A stretch of DNA of 64,000 nt from Pseudomonadota bacterium (GTDB lineage Bacteria; Pseudomonadota; Alphaproteobacteria; Sphingomonadales; Sphingomonadaceae), in NCBI GenBank assembly GCA_021849075.1, contig JAJZTH010000001.1, positions 186,001 to 250,000 of the forward strand, written 5' to 3'. Positions within the stretch are counted from its first letter, which is position 1. The number at the start of each line of letters is the position of its first letter. The notes beneath the pieces are model-generated. The model saw only the letters and a list, made by a program, of their open reading frames with translations. It searched no databases and was not told the origin of the DNA. This document shows, piece by piece, positions 52,048-61,763 of this stretch. A program made the translations under genes and the position numbers.

Positions 52048-54408
52048 TCAGCCGATCGCGCGCTGTACCGTCGTCGGGAACAAGCGGGCAGCATCGCCGG
52101 CGGGCATTGGCCGGCCGAAATAATAGCCCTGCACTTTCTGGCAGCCCAGTCGCCGCACCATATCCAGCTCTGCCTGCGTCTCGACGCCCTCGGCCGTGGT
52201 CGCCATGCCCAGACTGTCGGCCAGCGTCACGACGGCACGAATGATCGCCAGACTTTCGGCGGTATTCCGCGACGCGCCAACCACGAAGCTGCGGTCGATC
52301 TTGATCGTGTTGAACCGCGTCCGGCTAAGATAGCCCAGCGAGCTATAGCCGGTGCCGAAATCGTCCAGCGACAACTGAATGCCCAGCGCCAGCAGCTGGT
52401 CCAGCACCCGGAGCGCGCCCGCATCATCAGTCATGAACACGCTTTCGGTGACTTCCAGCTCCAGCCGGCTCGACTCCAGCCCGCTCTGCGCCAGCGCCGA
52501 TACGACCGCCGCCACGAAGCTGGGATGGGCCAGTTGCTCAGCTGATACGTTCACCGCGATGCGGACCGCATCGGGCCAGTTCGCCGCCTCCCGGCAGGCG
52601 GTGCGCAGCACCCACTCACCGATCGGGCCGATCAGCCGCGCTTCCTCTGCCACGGGGATGAACCTGACCGGAGAGATGGGTCCCATCTCCGGATGGGTCC
52701 AGCGCACCAATGCCTCGAACCCGACGATCCTCTCCTCTCCGGCGTCGACCACCGGCTGATAGAGAATATGCAACTGATCCTTCTCCAACGCCTCGCGCAG
52801 CGCCAGTTCCAGCTGGCGACGCTCTTCCGCCTGTGCATGGAGTTGCGGCTCATAGGCGCAGTGCAGCCCGCCGCCTTCCCCCTTGGCGCGATACAGCGCC
52901 AGATCGGCGCTGCGGATCAGCGCTTCGGCTTCCTGCCCATCCGCCGGCGACAGTGCGGACCCGACCGACGCGCCGACATGCAGAATATGTTGATCCACCT
53001 GATAGGGAGCGGACAGGGCGGTGATGATGGCCGACGCCAGACGCGGAACCGCCACGCCATCAGAGATGCGCGGCATCACCACGGCAAATTCGTCGCCGCC
53101 GATCCGGCCGCAAAAATCGTCACCGGTACAGACCGTCAACAACCGGCGCGCAACCTGACTCAGCAACTTGTCGCCGATCTGGTGGCCCAGCGTGTCGTTG
53201 ACCGCTTTGAACCGGTCCAGATCTATCATCAAATAGGCGCAACCAGGCGACCGGCCATGGGCGGCCTCCAAAGCATGATCCAGCGCCTCGCGCAAATGGC
53301 TGCGATTGGGCAGGCCGGTCAGCGGATCGAAGCGCGCCAGCTGCGCGATCTTGTCGGCCGATTCGCGCTGCGCCGTCACATCGGAGCCGACGCCCCGAAA
53401 TCCCTGGAAAACGCCCTGCTCGTCATGCCGGGGCGATGCGGATAGTTCCCACCAGCGCCATTGTCCCTGCACCTCCACCGGCAGCACCAGATTGCTGAAG
53501 CTTTCGCGTTGCTTGAGATGCTCGGCCAGGCTGCGCAGCCCGGCGGCGAAGCGGCCGCTTTCCCATCCGCTGCCCGCCAGCAGCTGCACCAGGGACGCGC
53601 CTTCCAGCTGTGCCGGCGTCCGGCCCAGCATTTCGGCCAGTCGCGCCGACACGCCCGTCAGCTGCCGCATCGCGTCCGTCTGCCACAGCCAGTCCGATCC
53701 CCCCGCCTCATATTCGCGCAGCAGCAGGCTGACGACCTCGGTCTTCTCCACCAGTTGCGCGGTGGCGCTATGCTGCCGTCCAAATGTATGGGCATAGATG
53801 AGGCAGCCGCCCAGCAACGAGAGCGCATAGCTGCTCGACAGCGCCCGCAGCGGCAGTTCACCACCCGCATGGAACATGGCGAACAATCCTGCGATGCACG
53901 GCAACAGGAAAGCGATGGCCGACAGCGGCACGGCGGCATAGCTGATCGCCCCGCACACCATGACACAGCTGATCAGGGTCCAGAGCGCCACCAGTTGCTC
54001 CGTATCGCCCGAATGGGAAATCAGCGCCATGCAGACCGCCCAGACGCTGCCATGCAACAATGCACCCACAGCATGCCGCCACAGATCGGCCGCAGACAAA
54101 TCCTCGGACCCGGCTCGTTTCCGCGGCCGGTCGAGCAGCAGACTGGCCAGGCTGACCGCGACCAGCGATACGCTCCATCCATTGAGCAACCAGGGCGGAC
54201 AGCAGCGGAAAAAAACCTGCCACAAGAACAACAGGCCGCAGATGTTCATGACATGCCGCAAGACCGCCACGCCGTCGGCGGAGCGCAACTGCGCGTCCAA
54301 AACGCGCATGCCTGCCGCATCGCCAATCGCAGACATCCCCATCATGGCGCGCATGGTGATGCGCACCTGATCCTTCGGTTCTGCGACTGGTTCCTGCTTG
54401 CTACCCAC
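52048..54408 (-). CDS. Membrane-bound PAS-GGDEF-EAL signalling protein
   Basis: This 786-residue protein has about six N-terminal membrane segments (about residues 50-220), a PAS-like region (about 240-345), a GGDEF domain (GRIGGDEFAVVMPRI, near residue 437) and an EAL domain (VGFEALVRWTHPE near 563, LDDFGTGYSSLGYLSR near 688). GGDEF makes and EAL degrades cyclic di-GMP; both active-site texts are intact, so the net direction cannot be read. It should tie a membrane or redox signal to motility or biofilm. It is convergent with the ParA gene. Confidence 0.93.
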   Translation of the reverse strand: MGSKQEPVAEPKDQVRITMRAMMGMSAIGDAAGMRVLDAQLRSADGVAVLRHVMNICGLLFLWQVFFRCCPPWLLNGWSVSLVAVSLASLLLDRPRKRAGSEDLSAADLWRHAVGALLHGSVWAVCMALISHSGDTEQLVALWTLISCVMVCGAISYAAVPLSAIAFLLPCIAGLFAMFHAGGELPLRALSSSYALSLLGGCLIYAHTFGRQHSATAQLVEKTEVVSLLLREYEAGGSDWLWQTDAMRQLTGVSARLAEMLGRTPAQLEGASLVQLLAGSGWESGRFAAGLRSLAEHLKQRESFSNLVLPVEVQGQWRWWELSASPRHDEQGVFQGFRGVGSDVTAQRESADKIAQLARFDPLTGLPNRSHLREALDHALEAAHGRSPGCAYLMIDLDRFKAVNDTLGHQIGDKLLSQVARRLLTVCTGDDFCGRIGGDEFAVVMPRISDGVAVPRLASAIITALSAPYQVDQHILHVGASVGSALSPADGQEAEALIRSADLALYRAKGEGGGLHCAYEPQLHAQAEERRQLELALREALEKDQLHILYQPVVDAGEERIVGFEALVRWTHPEMGPISPVRFIPVAEEARLIGPIGEWVLRTACREAANWPDAVRIAVNVSAEQLAHPSFVAAVVSALAQSGLESSRLELEVTESVFMTDDAGALRVLDQLLALGIQLSLDDFGTGYSSLGYLSRTRFNTIKIDRSFVVGASRNTAESLAIIRAVVTLADSLGMATTAEGVETQAELDMVRRLGCQKVQGYYFGRPMPAGDAARLFPTTVQRAIG

Positions 54409-54452
54409 GCGCCCGCGTTAGCAGGCCGGGGTTAGCAATCCGTAACCTTGGC

Positions 54453-56192
54453 TCAGGCGGCGATGTCGTAGGGGCGAATTTCGCCGGTCAGATAGAGATT
54501 GCGTGCCTTGGACCGGCTGAGCTTGCCCGAACTGGTGCGCGGCAGGGTGCGGGGCGGCACCAGTTCCACGACGCAGTTCATGCCGGTGATGGCGCGCACC
54601 CGCTCGCGAATCTGATCGCGCAGGCGGGACCGCTCCTCATTGTCCGATGTGCGGCAATGGACCAGCACGGCGGGCGCTTCCTCGCCGCCAGGCGTCGTGA
54701 TCGCGAAGGCGGCGATGTCGCCCTGCTTGAAGCCAGGCAGCTGTTCGACCGCCCATTCGATATCCTGCGGCCAGTGATTCTTGCCGTTGATGATGATCAT
54801 GTCCTTGGCGCGGCCGACAATGTAGAGATAGCCATCGGACAGATAGCCCATGTCGCCCGTATCCAGCCAGCCATCAGCCATGCAGGCGTCGGTCGCCGCC
54901 TGATCGCGGAAATAACCGACCATCAGCGACGGGCCGGTGGTCCACACCTTACCGATCTGGCGCTCGGCCATCAGACCGCCATCCTCGTCGCGAATTTCCA
55001 CGATCATGTCCTTGGCGGGCTTGCCGCAATTGACGATCGAGCGGAAACGCTGCGGACGGCCTTCGGGCGCGGCGCCGCCAGACAGATCGGTTTCTTCGAC
55101 CAGTTCGACGATGATGCCTTCGCCCGGGGGCATGATGGTGACGGCCAGCGTCGCTTCGGCCAGGCCATAGCTGGGCAGGAACGCCTTGGGGCTGAAACCC
55201 GCGTCGGCAAAGGCGTCGACGAAGCTCTGCATCACGTCGGGACGGATCATGTCCGCGCCATTGCCCGCAAGGCGCCAGCGCGACAGGTCGAAGCGGTCTG
55301 CCGCCTTGGTCTGGCTCGACATGCGACGCGCGCAAATGTCGTAGCCAAAGGTCGGCGAATAGCTGATCGAGGTGCCCTCATTGCGGCTGATCAGGTCCAG
55401 CCAGGCCAGCGGACGACGAGCGAAATCCTCCGTCTTCATATAGTCGGTCGACACCTGATTGGCGACGGGCGACAGGAAGCAGCCGACCAGACCCATGTCA
55501 TGATACCAGGGCAGCCAGCTGATGCAGCGATCGCTGTCCTGCACTTCCATGCCATGGCTGTGCGCCGACAGGTTGCTGAGCAGCGCGTGATGCGTCACCG
55601 CGACGCCATGGGGGAAGCGGGTCGAGCCGCTCGAATATTGCAGATAGGCGATTTCGTGCGGCTGCGCCTGCGGCAGATCGACGGGAATCGATTCGCGCGC
55701 CAGGAAATCTTCGAACGCGATGCTTTCGACCGCCTTCTGACGGCCCGCTTCGCCCGCCATCTCTTCCAGTTCCTTGGGGAAGAGGAACAGCATCGGGTCA
55801 CAGCTGGACAGCTGGACATTGAGCTGGTCGATATAGCTGTCCTTGCCGCCAAAGCTGGTCGGCAGCGGCAGCGGCACCGGCCAGGCGCCGGCATAGACGA
55901 TGCCGAAGAACAGCGTCGCGAAATCCGGCCCGGTTTCAGCCACCAGCGCGATGCGGTCTTCCGGCTTCACGCCATGCGCGATCAGGCGATGGGCGCAGGC
56001 GATGGCGTCGGCGCGCATCTCGCTGAACGGATAGGGCCGCGCCAGATTGCCGCGCGCATCATGGAAATTGAGGCCGCGTTTGCCCTGCGCCGCATAGTCC
56101 AGCGCCTCGCCCAGCGTCTCGAAATCCGAAAAGCGGCGCGGCAGGTCATCGGTGGTCGGCGTCGGTGCCATCATCTCTTGCGAACCCGTCAT
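54453..56192 (-). CDS. Fatty acyl-AMP ligase-like adenylate-forming enzyme
   Basis: This 579-residue protein has the ANL motif YLQYSSGSTRFPHGVAVTH and the later YGLAEATLAV, GWLDTGDMGYLSDGYLYIVG and KNHWPQDIEWAVEQLPG. The text resembles fatty acyl-AMP ligases, which activate acids for transfer to an acyl carrier protein rather than to CoA. No carrier protein or polyketide synthase gene is adjacent, so the acceptor is unknown. It could feed lipid synthesis in this outer membrane. It is divergent from recX. Confidence 0.88.
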   Translation of the reverse strand: MTGSQEMMAPTPTTDDLPRRFSDFETLGEALDYAAQGKRGLNFHDARGNLARPYPFSEMRADAIACAHRLIAHGVKPEDRIALVAETGPDFATLFFGIVYAGAWPVPLPLPTSFGGKDSYIDQLNVQLSSCDPMLFLFPKELEEMAGEAGRQKAVESIAFEDFLARESIPVDLPQAQPHEIAYLQYSSGSTRFPHGVAVTHHALLSNLSAHSHGMEVQDSDRCISWLPWYHDMGLVGCFLSPVANQVSTDYMKTEDFARRPLAWLDLISRNEGTSISYSPTFGYDICARRMSSQTKAADRFDLSRWRLAGNGADMIRPDVMQSFVDAFADAGFSPKAFLPSYGLAEATLAVTIMPPGEGIIVELVEETDLSGGAAPEGRPQRFRSIVNCGKPAKDMIVEIRDEDGGLMAERQIGKVWTTGPSLMVGYFRDQAATDACMADGWLDTGDMGYLSDGYLYIVGRAKDMIIINGKNHWPQDIEWAVEQLPGFKQGDIAAFAITTPGGEEAPAVLVHCRTSDNEERSRLRDQIRERVRAITGMNCVVELVPPRTLPRTSSGKLSRSKARNLYLTGEIRPYDIAA

Positions 56193-56360
56193 ATTGGTTA
56201 ACCCAATGTCTTCAAAATCGTGAAACCGCGGCCGCTAGCAGCTTTGACCGCCATTTGCACCGCCTATTCCATTCCAGCGTCGCTTATTAGCCGACAAGGC
56301 GCGGTAAAATTCCGGCCCGACTGTGGCATAAAGATGGCGCATCGGTCATTAGATGTCGAC

Positions 56361-56882
56361 ATGACCGGCAAACGCCTCCCTCCGCCGCTCGATGAAGCGG
56401 CGCTGCGCGACATGGCGCTGCGCCATGTCGCGCGCTTTGCGACCAGCCGGGGCAAGCTGCTGGCCTATCTCAATCGCAAGATCCGGGAGCGCGGCTGGGG
56501 CGGCGAGCAGCCTGCCGATCCCGATGGCCTGGCCGACCGCTTCGTGGCGCTGGGCTATATCGACGATGCGGGCTATGCCGTGATGAAGAGCGCGTCGCTC
56601 AGCCGGCGCGGCTATGGCGCGCGGCGCATCGGCGAGGCGCTGCGCGCGGCAGGCATTGCCGAGGGCGACCGGGAGCAGGCCGATGCCCAGACCGCTTCGG
56701 ACGCCTGGAGCGCGGCGGACCGCTTTGCCCGACGCAAGCGGATCGGTCCCTACGCCCCCGCCCCGCTCGACCCCAAGCAACGCGAAAAGGCGATCGCCGC
56801 CTTCCTGCGTGCGGGTCATGCCCATGCCATCGCCCGCCGCTGGGTCGATGCCGCGCCCGGCGAGGCGATGGAAGAGGAATGA
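56361..56882 (+). CDS. recX: Regulatory protein RecX
   Basis: This protein of about 173 residues has RecX-type helical repeats: RDMALRHVARFATSRGKLLA, YLNRKIRERG, DRFVALGYIDDAGYAVMKSA and RRGYGARRIGEALRAAGIAE. RecX limits RecA filament growth. The start is uncertain: MTGKRLPPPLDE (56361) fits alphaproteobacterial RecX, but an ATG at 56334 is also in frame. recA is not in the window. It is divergent from the acyl-AMP ligase gene. Confidence 0.83.
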   Translation: MTGKRLPPPLDEAALRDMALRHVARFATSRGKLLAYLNRKIRERGWGGEQPADPDGLADRFVALGYIDDAGYAVMKSASLSRRGYGARRIGEALRAAGIAEGDREQADAQTASDAWSAADRFARRKRIGPYAPAPLDPKQREKAIAAFLRAGHAHAIARRWVDAAPGEAMEEE

Positions 56883-57025
56883 GCCAATACCGGTCCGCCG
56901 CGACGATCGGGCGGCGACAATTGCGAAACTTCTCTAACTTCGTGCGTGTCATCAATGGAAAGTCAGCCCATAGCCGCCCCACGCCCTGTAGGACAGCCGC
57001 AGGCGAGTGATGCACGCGCCCCTTT

Positions 57026-57101
57026 GAGCCTGTTTGGAAAGGCGCTTCTGGCGCATCCGCACCGAAAATGCGCTCCTTCGCGCATTTTCCAAACAGACTC
57101 T
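57026..57101. repeat. 76-bp two-hairpin element, copy 2
   Basis: Outer ends GAGCCTGTTTGGAAA and TTTCCAAACAGACTC pair with one mismatch. The inner hairpins GGCGC...GCGC and GAAAATGCGC/GCGCATTTTC match those of copy 1 at 32592. About five of 76 positions differ between the copies. It lies between recX and the FNR-type regulator gene. Confidence 0.88.
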
Positions 57102-57152
57102 TACGCATATTTACGGATAGGTCGCCGCCTGCCGCCGCGTCATGCAGCCCCA

Positions 57153-57896
57153 ATGGATATGCGATTTGACATGGCGCAAAAGACCGCCGCCGCCCCGATG
57201 GCCCGCAACTGCGGCGGGCAATCCTGCGACACGTGCGTCGTGCGCGACCATGCGATCTGCGCTGACCTCAATGATGCCGACCGCGAGGCGCTGAGCCGGA
57301 TCGGGCGTCGTGTCGCGCTGCATGCCGGGCAGACGGTGATGTGGGAGGGCGACGACAGCACCGTCGTCGCCAATGTCATCGAAGGGACGCTCAAGCTCGC
57401 CACCTCCACCGGCGACGGGCGCGAACAGATTGTCGGCGTGGTCTATGCCTCCGACTTTATCGGCCGTCCCTTCGGCGCGCGCACGCCCCATAGCGTCACC
57501 GCGCTGACCGACGCCCGGCTCTGCCTGTTTCCGCGCGGGGCCTTTGACGGCTTTGCGATGCGCCATGGCGAATTGCAGCACCGGTTGCTGCAACGGACGC
57601 TGGATGACCTGGATCGCACACGCGACTGGATGCTGCTGCTGGGGCGCAAGACCGCGCGGGAGAAGGTCGCCACCTTCCTGCTGGACATGGGCCGCCGCCT
57701 GCGCGCGGACGCGGACGGGGTGATAGAACTGCCTTTGTCGCGCCAGCAGATCGCCGATGTGCTGGGCATCACCATTGAAACCGTATCGCGCCAGATGACC
57801 GAAATGAAGCGCGAGGGCGTGATCGATCTGGTCGGCCGGCGCGGCGTGCGGCTGGTGGATATTGGCGCGCTGGAGGCGCTGGCGGAGGCGGGTTAA
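57153..57896 (+). CDS. fnrL: FNR-type oxygen-sensing transcriptional regulator
   Basis: This 247-residue protein has N-terminal cysteines C25-x2-C28-x7-C36 (CDTCVVRDHAIC) and a central C124 in ARLCLFP, the set used to bind a [4Fe-4S] cluster in FNR. The cAMP-binding-like domain (WEGDDSTVVANVIEGTLKLA) precedes a helix-turn-helix with SRQQIADVLGITIETVSRQM, where E-x2-SR fits an FNR-type TTGA recognition. It should activate genes when oxygen falls. The ATG at 57153 is likely; later ATGs are possible. It stands just before the cco genes and is their probable activator. Confidence 0.9.
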   Translation: MDMRFDMAQKTAAAPMARNCGGQSCDTCVVRDHAICADLNDADREALSRIGRRVALHAGQTVMWEGDDSTVVANVIEGTLKLATSTGDGREQIVGVVYASDFIGRPFGARTPHSVTALTDARLCLFPRGAFDGFAMRHGELQHRLLQRTLDDLDRTRDWMLLLGRKTAREKVATFLLDMGRRLRADADGVIELPLSRQQIADVLGITIETVSRQMTEMKREGVIDLVGRRGVRLVDIGALEALAEAG

Positions 57897-57904
57897 GCCA
57901 ACAT

Positions 57905-58008
57905 CCGTTCGTTTCGAGCGAAGTTGAGAAACGAGGCAAAGCGGAGTTCAGCACAGTCAGACGCGCATGGCGCATTATCCGCTTCTCGACCATGCTCGAA
58001 GCGAACGG
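57905..58008. repeat. REP-type imperfect inverted repeat before ccoN
   Basis: CCGTTCGTTTCGAGCGAAGT (57905 on) and the reverse of the segment ending GAAGCGAACGG (58008) pair with about six mismatches around a central loop. The sequence matches a repeat type that I know from sphingomonad genomes. It lies between the FNR gene and ccoN. Confidence 0.75.
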
Positions 58009-58080
58009 AACTTGCTATTGCAGCGGCCTCTCCCCCTGCCCCCCCTACGCACTATCCCGTAAAGACCCGCCCCGCCGCTT

Positions 58081-58094
58081 TTGAGAGAGGTCAA
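58081..58094 (+). promoter_or_regulatory. FNR/FixK-type box before ccoN
   Basis: TTGAGAGAGGTCAA contains the core TTGA-N6-TCAA of FNR-family sites and starts 73 bases upstream of the ccoN ATG. The consensus is TTGAT-N4-ATCAA, so the outer T/A are not kept. The position suits activation of the cco operon at low oxygen by the FNR-type protein encoded just upstream. Confidence 0.7.
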
Positions 58095-58153
58095 AGCATA
58101 AGGGCGGCGTCCGTGCGAAGGGCGTCGCAAAATCCTTTTGCGGGGACAGGTCG

Positions 58154-59812
58154 ATGGACAGACTGGTTTTGCGGACGGGCGGCTGGTTCGCGCTGGCGCT
58201 GATCGCCTTTGCGGCGATGCTGGCGGCGCGGGACGGCGGCTTTGCCGTCCATATGGGGATAGTGAGCGCGGTGGCGCTGGGGCTGGCCGTCTATGCCATG
58301 CGCAGCGCCGATTATGCCGGCTTTGCGCGCGGCCTTCTGAAGATGCCGGCCGATCAGGGCAAATATTATGACGATGTGATCCGCTGGGGCGTGATCGCCA
58401 CCGTCTTCTGGGGGCTGGCCGGTTTCCTCGCCGGCCTCTACATCGCCTTGCAACTGGCCTTTCCGACGCTCAACCTTGGCATCGAATATACCAGCTTCGG
58501 TCGGCTGCGCCCGCTGCACACATCGGCGGTGATCTTCGCCTTTGGCGGCAATGCGCTGCTGTCCACCAGCTTCTATGTCGTGCAGCGCACCTGTCGCGCC
58601 CGGCTGTTCGCGCCGAAACTCGCCGACTTCGTCTTCTGGGGATATCAGCTATTCATCGTGTTGGCGGCGACCGGCTATCTGCTGGGCATTACCGAAGGCA
58701 AGGAATATGCCGAGCCGGAATGGTATGTCGACCTGTGGCTGACGATCGTCTGGGTCTGTTACCTGATCGTCTTCGGCGGCACCGTCATCAAGCGCAGCGA
58801 GCCGCATATCTATGTGGCCAACTGGTTCTACCTCGCCTTCATCCTGACGATCGCGATGCTGCACATCGTCAACAATCTGTCCATGCCGGTCAGCCTGCTC
58901 GGCTCCAAAAGCTATAGCGCCTTTGCGGGCGTGCAGGATGCGCTGACGCAATGGTGGTATGGCCATAATGCGGTGGGCTTCTTCCTGACCGCCGGCTTCC
59001 TGGCCATGATGTATTATTTCGTGCCCAAGCAGGCGGAACGACCGGTCTACAGCTATCGCCTGTCGATCATCCACTTCTGGTCGCTGATCTTCCTCTATAT
59101 CTGGGCGGGTCCGCACCATCTGCACTACACCGCCCTGCCCGACTGGGCGCAGACTTTGGGCATGGTCTTTTCGATCATGCTGTGGATGCCCAGCTGGGGC
59201 GGGATGATCAACGGCCTGATGACGCTGAACGGCGCATGGGACAAGATCCGCACCGATCCGATCATCCGCATGATGGTGATGGCGCTGGCCTTTTACGGCA
59301 TGTCGACCTTCGAAGGACCGGTCATGTCGGTGAAGGCGGTCAACAGCCTGAGCCACTATACCGACTGGACGATCGGCCATGTGCATAGCGGCGCGCTGGG
59401 CTGGAACGGCCTCATCACCTTCGCCTGCCTCTATTATCTGACGCCGCGCCTGTGGAAGCGGGAACGGCTGTACAGCCTGCGCCTCGTCAACTGGCACTTC
59501 TGGCTCGCGACGCTGGGGATCGTTCTCTACGCCGCCGCCATGTGGGTTGCGGGCATCATGCAGGGGCTGATGTGGCGCGAATATGGGGCCGACGGCTATC
59601 TGGTCTACAGCTTCTCCGAAGTCGTTAGCGCGATGCTGCCCATGTATCTGATCCGCGCGGCGGGCGGGCTGATGTATCTGGCGGGTGCGATCATCATGGC
59701 CTGGAACATCGGCATGACCATCGCGGGCAAACCGCTGCGCGACGAAAAGCCGATGCGCGACGCGGCCTATGATCCGGCGGCCGACAAACCCCTCATGCCT
59801 GCTGCCAACTAA
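58154..59812 (+). CDS. ccoN: Cytochrome cbb3 oxidase subunit I
   Basis: This 552-residue protein has about 12 membrane helices and CcoN motifs: [53 protein letters not shown] and [14 protein letters not shown], whose histidines bind haem b, haem b3 and CuB. It reduces oxygen with high affinity at the inner membrane. A FNR-like box lies upstream. Its stop precedes ccoO by 112 bases holding a repeat. Confidence 0.97.
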   Translation: MDRLVLRTGGWFALALIAFAAMLAARDGGFAVHMGIVSAVALGLAVYAMRSADYAGFARGLLKMPADQGKYYDDVIRWGVIATVFWGLAGFLAGLYIALQLAFPTLNLGIEYTSFGRLRPLHTSAVIFAFGGNALLSTSFYVVQRTCRARLFAPKLADFVFWGYQLFIVLAATGYLLGITEGKEYAEPEWYVDLWLTIVWVCYLIVFGGTVIKRSEPHIYVANWFYLAFILTIAMLHIVNNLSMPVSLLGSKSYSAFAGVQDALTQWWYGHNAVGFFLTAGFLAMMYYFVPKQAERPVYSYRLSIIHFWSLIFLYIWAGPHHLHYTALPDWAQTLGMVFSIMLWMPSWGGMINGLMTLNGAWDKIRTDPIIRMMVMALAFYGMSTFEGPVMSVKAVNSLSHYTDWTIGHVHSGALGWNGLITFACLYYLTPRLWKRERLYSLRLVNWHFWLATLGIVLYAAAMWVAGIMQGLMWREYGADGYLVYSFSEVVSAMLPMYLIRAAGGLMYLAGAIIMAWNIGMTIAGKPLRDEKPMRDAAYDPAADKPLMPAAN

Positions 59813-59816
59813 AGTC

Positions 59817-59896
59817 CCGTTCGCCCTGAGCCTGTCGAAGGGCCGTCCTTTTCTTCCGAAGAAAGGACAGGGCTTCGACAGGCTCAGCCCGAACGG
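59817..59896. repeat. REP-type repeat between ccoN and ccoO
   Basis: Left arm CCGTTCGCCCTGAGCCTGTC and the right arm GACAGGCTCAGCCCGAACGG pair with two mismatches, with a smaller GTCCTTT/AAGGAC hairpin in the loop. The core GTTCGCCCTGAGCCTGTCGA is a common repeat of sphingomonad genomes by my memory. It separates ccoN from ccoO within one likely transcript. Confidence 0.82.
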
Positions 59897-59924
59897 AATT
59901 AAGGTTCCTTCGAGGACAAAGACA

Positions 59925-60686
59925 ATGACAAGCAAACCAAAGGGTAGGTTTTTCGACCATGGTAAGCTGGAGCGGAATATCTCACTGCTCGGCATTTGCG
60001 CACTGGTTACTGTCGCCATTGGCGGCATCGTGGAAATCGCGCCGCTCTTCTGGATCGACAACACGATCGAGAAGGTGGAGGGGGTGCGCCCCTATACCCC
60101 GCTCGAACTGGCGGGCCGGAACATCTATATCCGCGAAGGCTGTTACAACTGCCACAGCCAGATGATCCGCCCCTTTCGCGACGAGACGGAACGCTATGGC
60201 CATTACAGCTTGGCGGCAGAAAGCATGTACGACCATCCTTTCCAATGGGGGTCGAAACGCACCGGGCCGGACCTGGCGCGCGTCGGCGGCCGCTATTCGG
60301 ACGAATGGCATGTCCAGCATTTGAAAGACCCGCGCGCCGTGGTGCCGGAGTCCATTATGCCGACCTACCCCTTCCTCGCGGCAAGGGAGCTGAACAGCGG
60401 CGACATGCGTGGCGATCTGACCGCGCTGACGCGGGTGGGTGTGCCCTATAGCAAGGAAGATGTGGCGAAGGCCAATGACGACCTGAAGGCGCAGGCCGAT
60501 CCCAATGCCGACGCCGCGGACCTGCTCAAACGCTATCCCAAGGCGCAGCAACGCGATTTCGACGGCAATCCGGCGAAGCTGACCGAGATGGATGCGCTGG
60601 TCGCCTATCTCCAGATGATCGGCACGCTGGTCGATGTGGACGCGGCCAAGCCCCAGGAAGACCAGAAAGGGCAGGAGCAGCGATGA
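59925..60686 (+). CDS. ccoO: Cytochrome cbb3 oxidase subunit II (monohaem)
   Basis: This 253-residue protein has an N-terminal membrane anchor (about residues 18-45) and one haem c site, C73-x2-C76-H77 in [15 protein letters not shown]. It passes electrons to CcoN on the periplasmic side. I took the ATG at 59925 after the repeat; upstream codons come from that repeat. The stop overlaps ccoQ by ATGA. Confidence 0.96.
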   Translation: MTSKPKGRFFDHGKLERNISLLGICALVTVAIGGIVEIAPLFWIDNTIEKVEGVRPYTPLELAGRNIYIREGCYNCHSQMIRPFRDETERYGHYSLAAESMYDHPFQWGSKRTGPDLARVGGRYSDEWHVQHLKDPRAVVPESIMPTYPFLAARELNSGDMRGDLTALTRVGVPYSKEDVAKANDDLKAQADPNADAADLLKRYPKAQQRDFDGNPAKLTEMDALVAYLQMIGTLVDVDAAKPQEDQKGQEQR

Positions 60687-60853
60687 CGTACGAGGCGCTT
60701 CGCCACTTCGCCGACAGCTGGGGGTTGGTCTTCATGGGGGTGAGCTACCTCATCCTCGTAGGCTGGCACTTTCTGCCGCGCGGCCGCCGGCACAGCCGCG
60801 ACGCCGCCACGATGATCTTCAGGGACAGGGATACGGAGGCCGACCATGGCTGA
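60683..60853 (+). CDS. ccoQ: Cytochrome cbb3 oxidase subunit CcoQ
   Basis: This 56-residue protein starts [20 protein letters not shown] and has one membrane segment (about residues 13-30) followed by a basic tail ([19 protein letters not shown]). The size and position between ccoO and ccoP identify CcoQ/FixQ, which stabilises the oxidase. It overlaps ccoO by 4 bases and ccoP by 8, so all are coupled. Confidence 0.92.
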   Translation: MTYEALRHFADSWGLVFMGVSYLILVGWHFLPRGRRHSRDAATMIFRDRDTEADHG

Positions 60854-61757
60854 CGGACAGGACAAGAATATCGATGCCACCACCGGCACCGAACTCAAAG
60901 GGCATGAATGGGACGGCATCGCCGAACTGGATACGCCGCTGCCGCGCTGGTGGCTATGGACCTTCTACGCGACCATTATCTTCGCGATCGGCTATGTGAT
61001 CGCCTATCCGGCGATCCCGATGCTGCATGATTATACCCGCGGGATGATGGGCTGGTCGAGCCGGGGCGCGCTGGCAAAGGAGCTGGCCGCGCGGGAAGCG
61101 GAAATCGCGCCGCTGCGCCGGGCGATCGCCGACACCGCCATCACCGACCTGCCCGGCAAGCCGCAACTGATGCAGGCGGCGGTCGAGGGCGGCCGCGCCG
61201 CGTTCAAGGTCCATTGCGTCCAGTGCCATGGATCGGGCGCGGCGGGGGCGAAGGGCTATCCCAACCTGAATGATGACGACTGGCTGTGGGGCGGCGATTT
61301 GGCGACGATCGAAAAGACGATCACCGACGGCGTGCGCAATCCGAACCATGACGCGACCCGTGTGTCGATGATGCCCGCCTTTGGCCGCGACCAGTTGCTG
61401 ACCGGGGCGCAGGTCAATGATGTGGTGGCGCATGTCCGCGTCATCAGCCGGCAAGACCGGCCAAGCGCTGCGTCACAGCGCGGGGCGAAACTGTTCGCCG
61501 ACAATTGCGCGGTTTGCCATGGCCCGGATGGCAAGGGCACGCGGGCGCTGGGCGCACCCAACCTGACCGACGGCATCTGGCTCTATGGCGGCGATACGGA
61601 CACGATCCACGAAACCGTGTGGAACAGCCGCCAGGGCGTGATGCCGCGCTGGGACGACAAGCTGGACAAGGCGACGATCCGCATGCTGGCCACCTATGTC
61701 CATAGCTTGGGCGGCGGCGAAGCAACGCTGGTGGAAGCGGGCAATGGTGTGGAGTGA
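60846..61757 (+). CDS. ccoP: Cytochrome cbb3 oxidase subunit III (dihaem)
   Basis: This 303-residue protein has an N-terminal anchor (about residues 36-56) and two haem c sites, C124-x2-C127-H128 and C221-x2-C224-H225. It receives electrons from cytochrome c or the bc1 complex. It also has MMPAFG and RWDDKL axial-ligand-type regions. Its start lies inside the end of ccoQ. A repeat element follows before ccoG. Confidence 0.96.
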   Translation: MADGQDKNIDATTGTELKGHEWDGIAELDTPLPRWWLWTFYATIIFAIGYVIAYPAIPMLHDYTRGMMGWSSRGALAKELAAREAEIAPLRRAIADTAITDLPGKPQLMQAAVEGGRAAFKVHCVQCHGSGAAGAKGYPNLNDDDWLWGGDLATIEKTITDGVRNPNHDATRVSMMPAFGRDQLLTGAQVNDVVAHVRVISRQDRPSAASQRGAKLFADNCAVCHGPDGKGTRALGAPNLTDGIWLYGGDTDTIHETVWNSRQGVMPRWDDKLDKATIRMLATYVHSLGGGEATLVEAGNGVE

Positions 61758-61763
61758 GGCATT

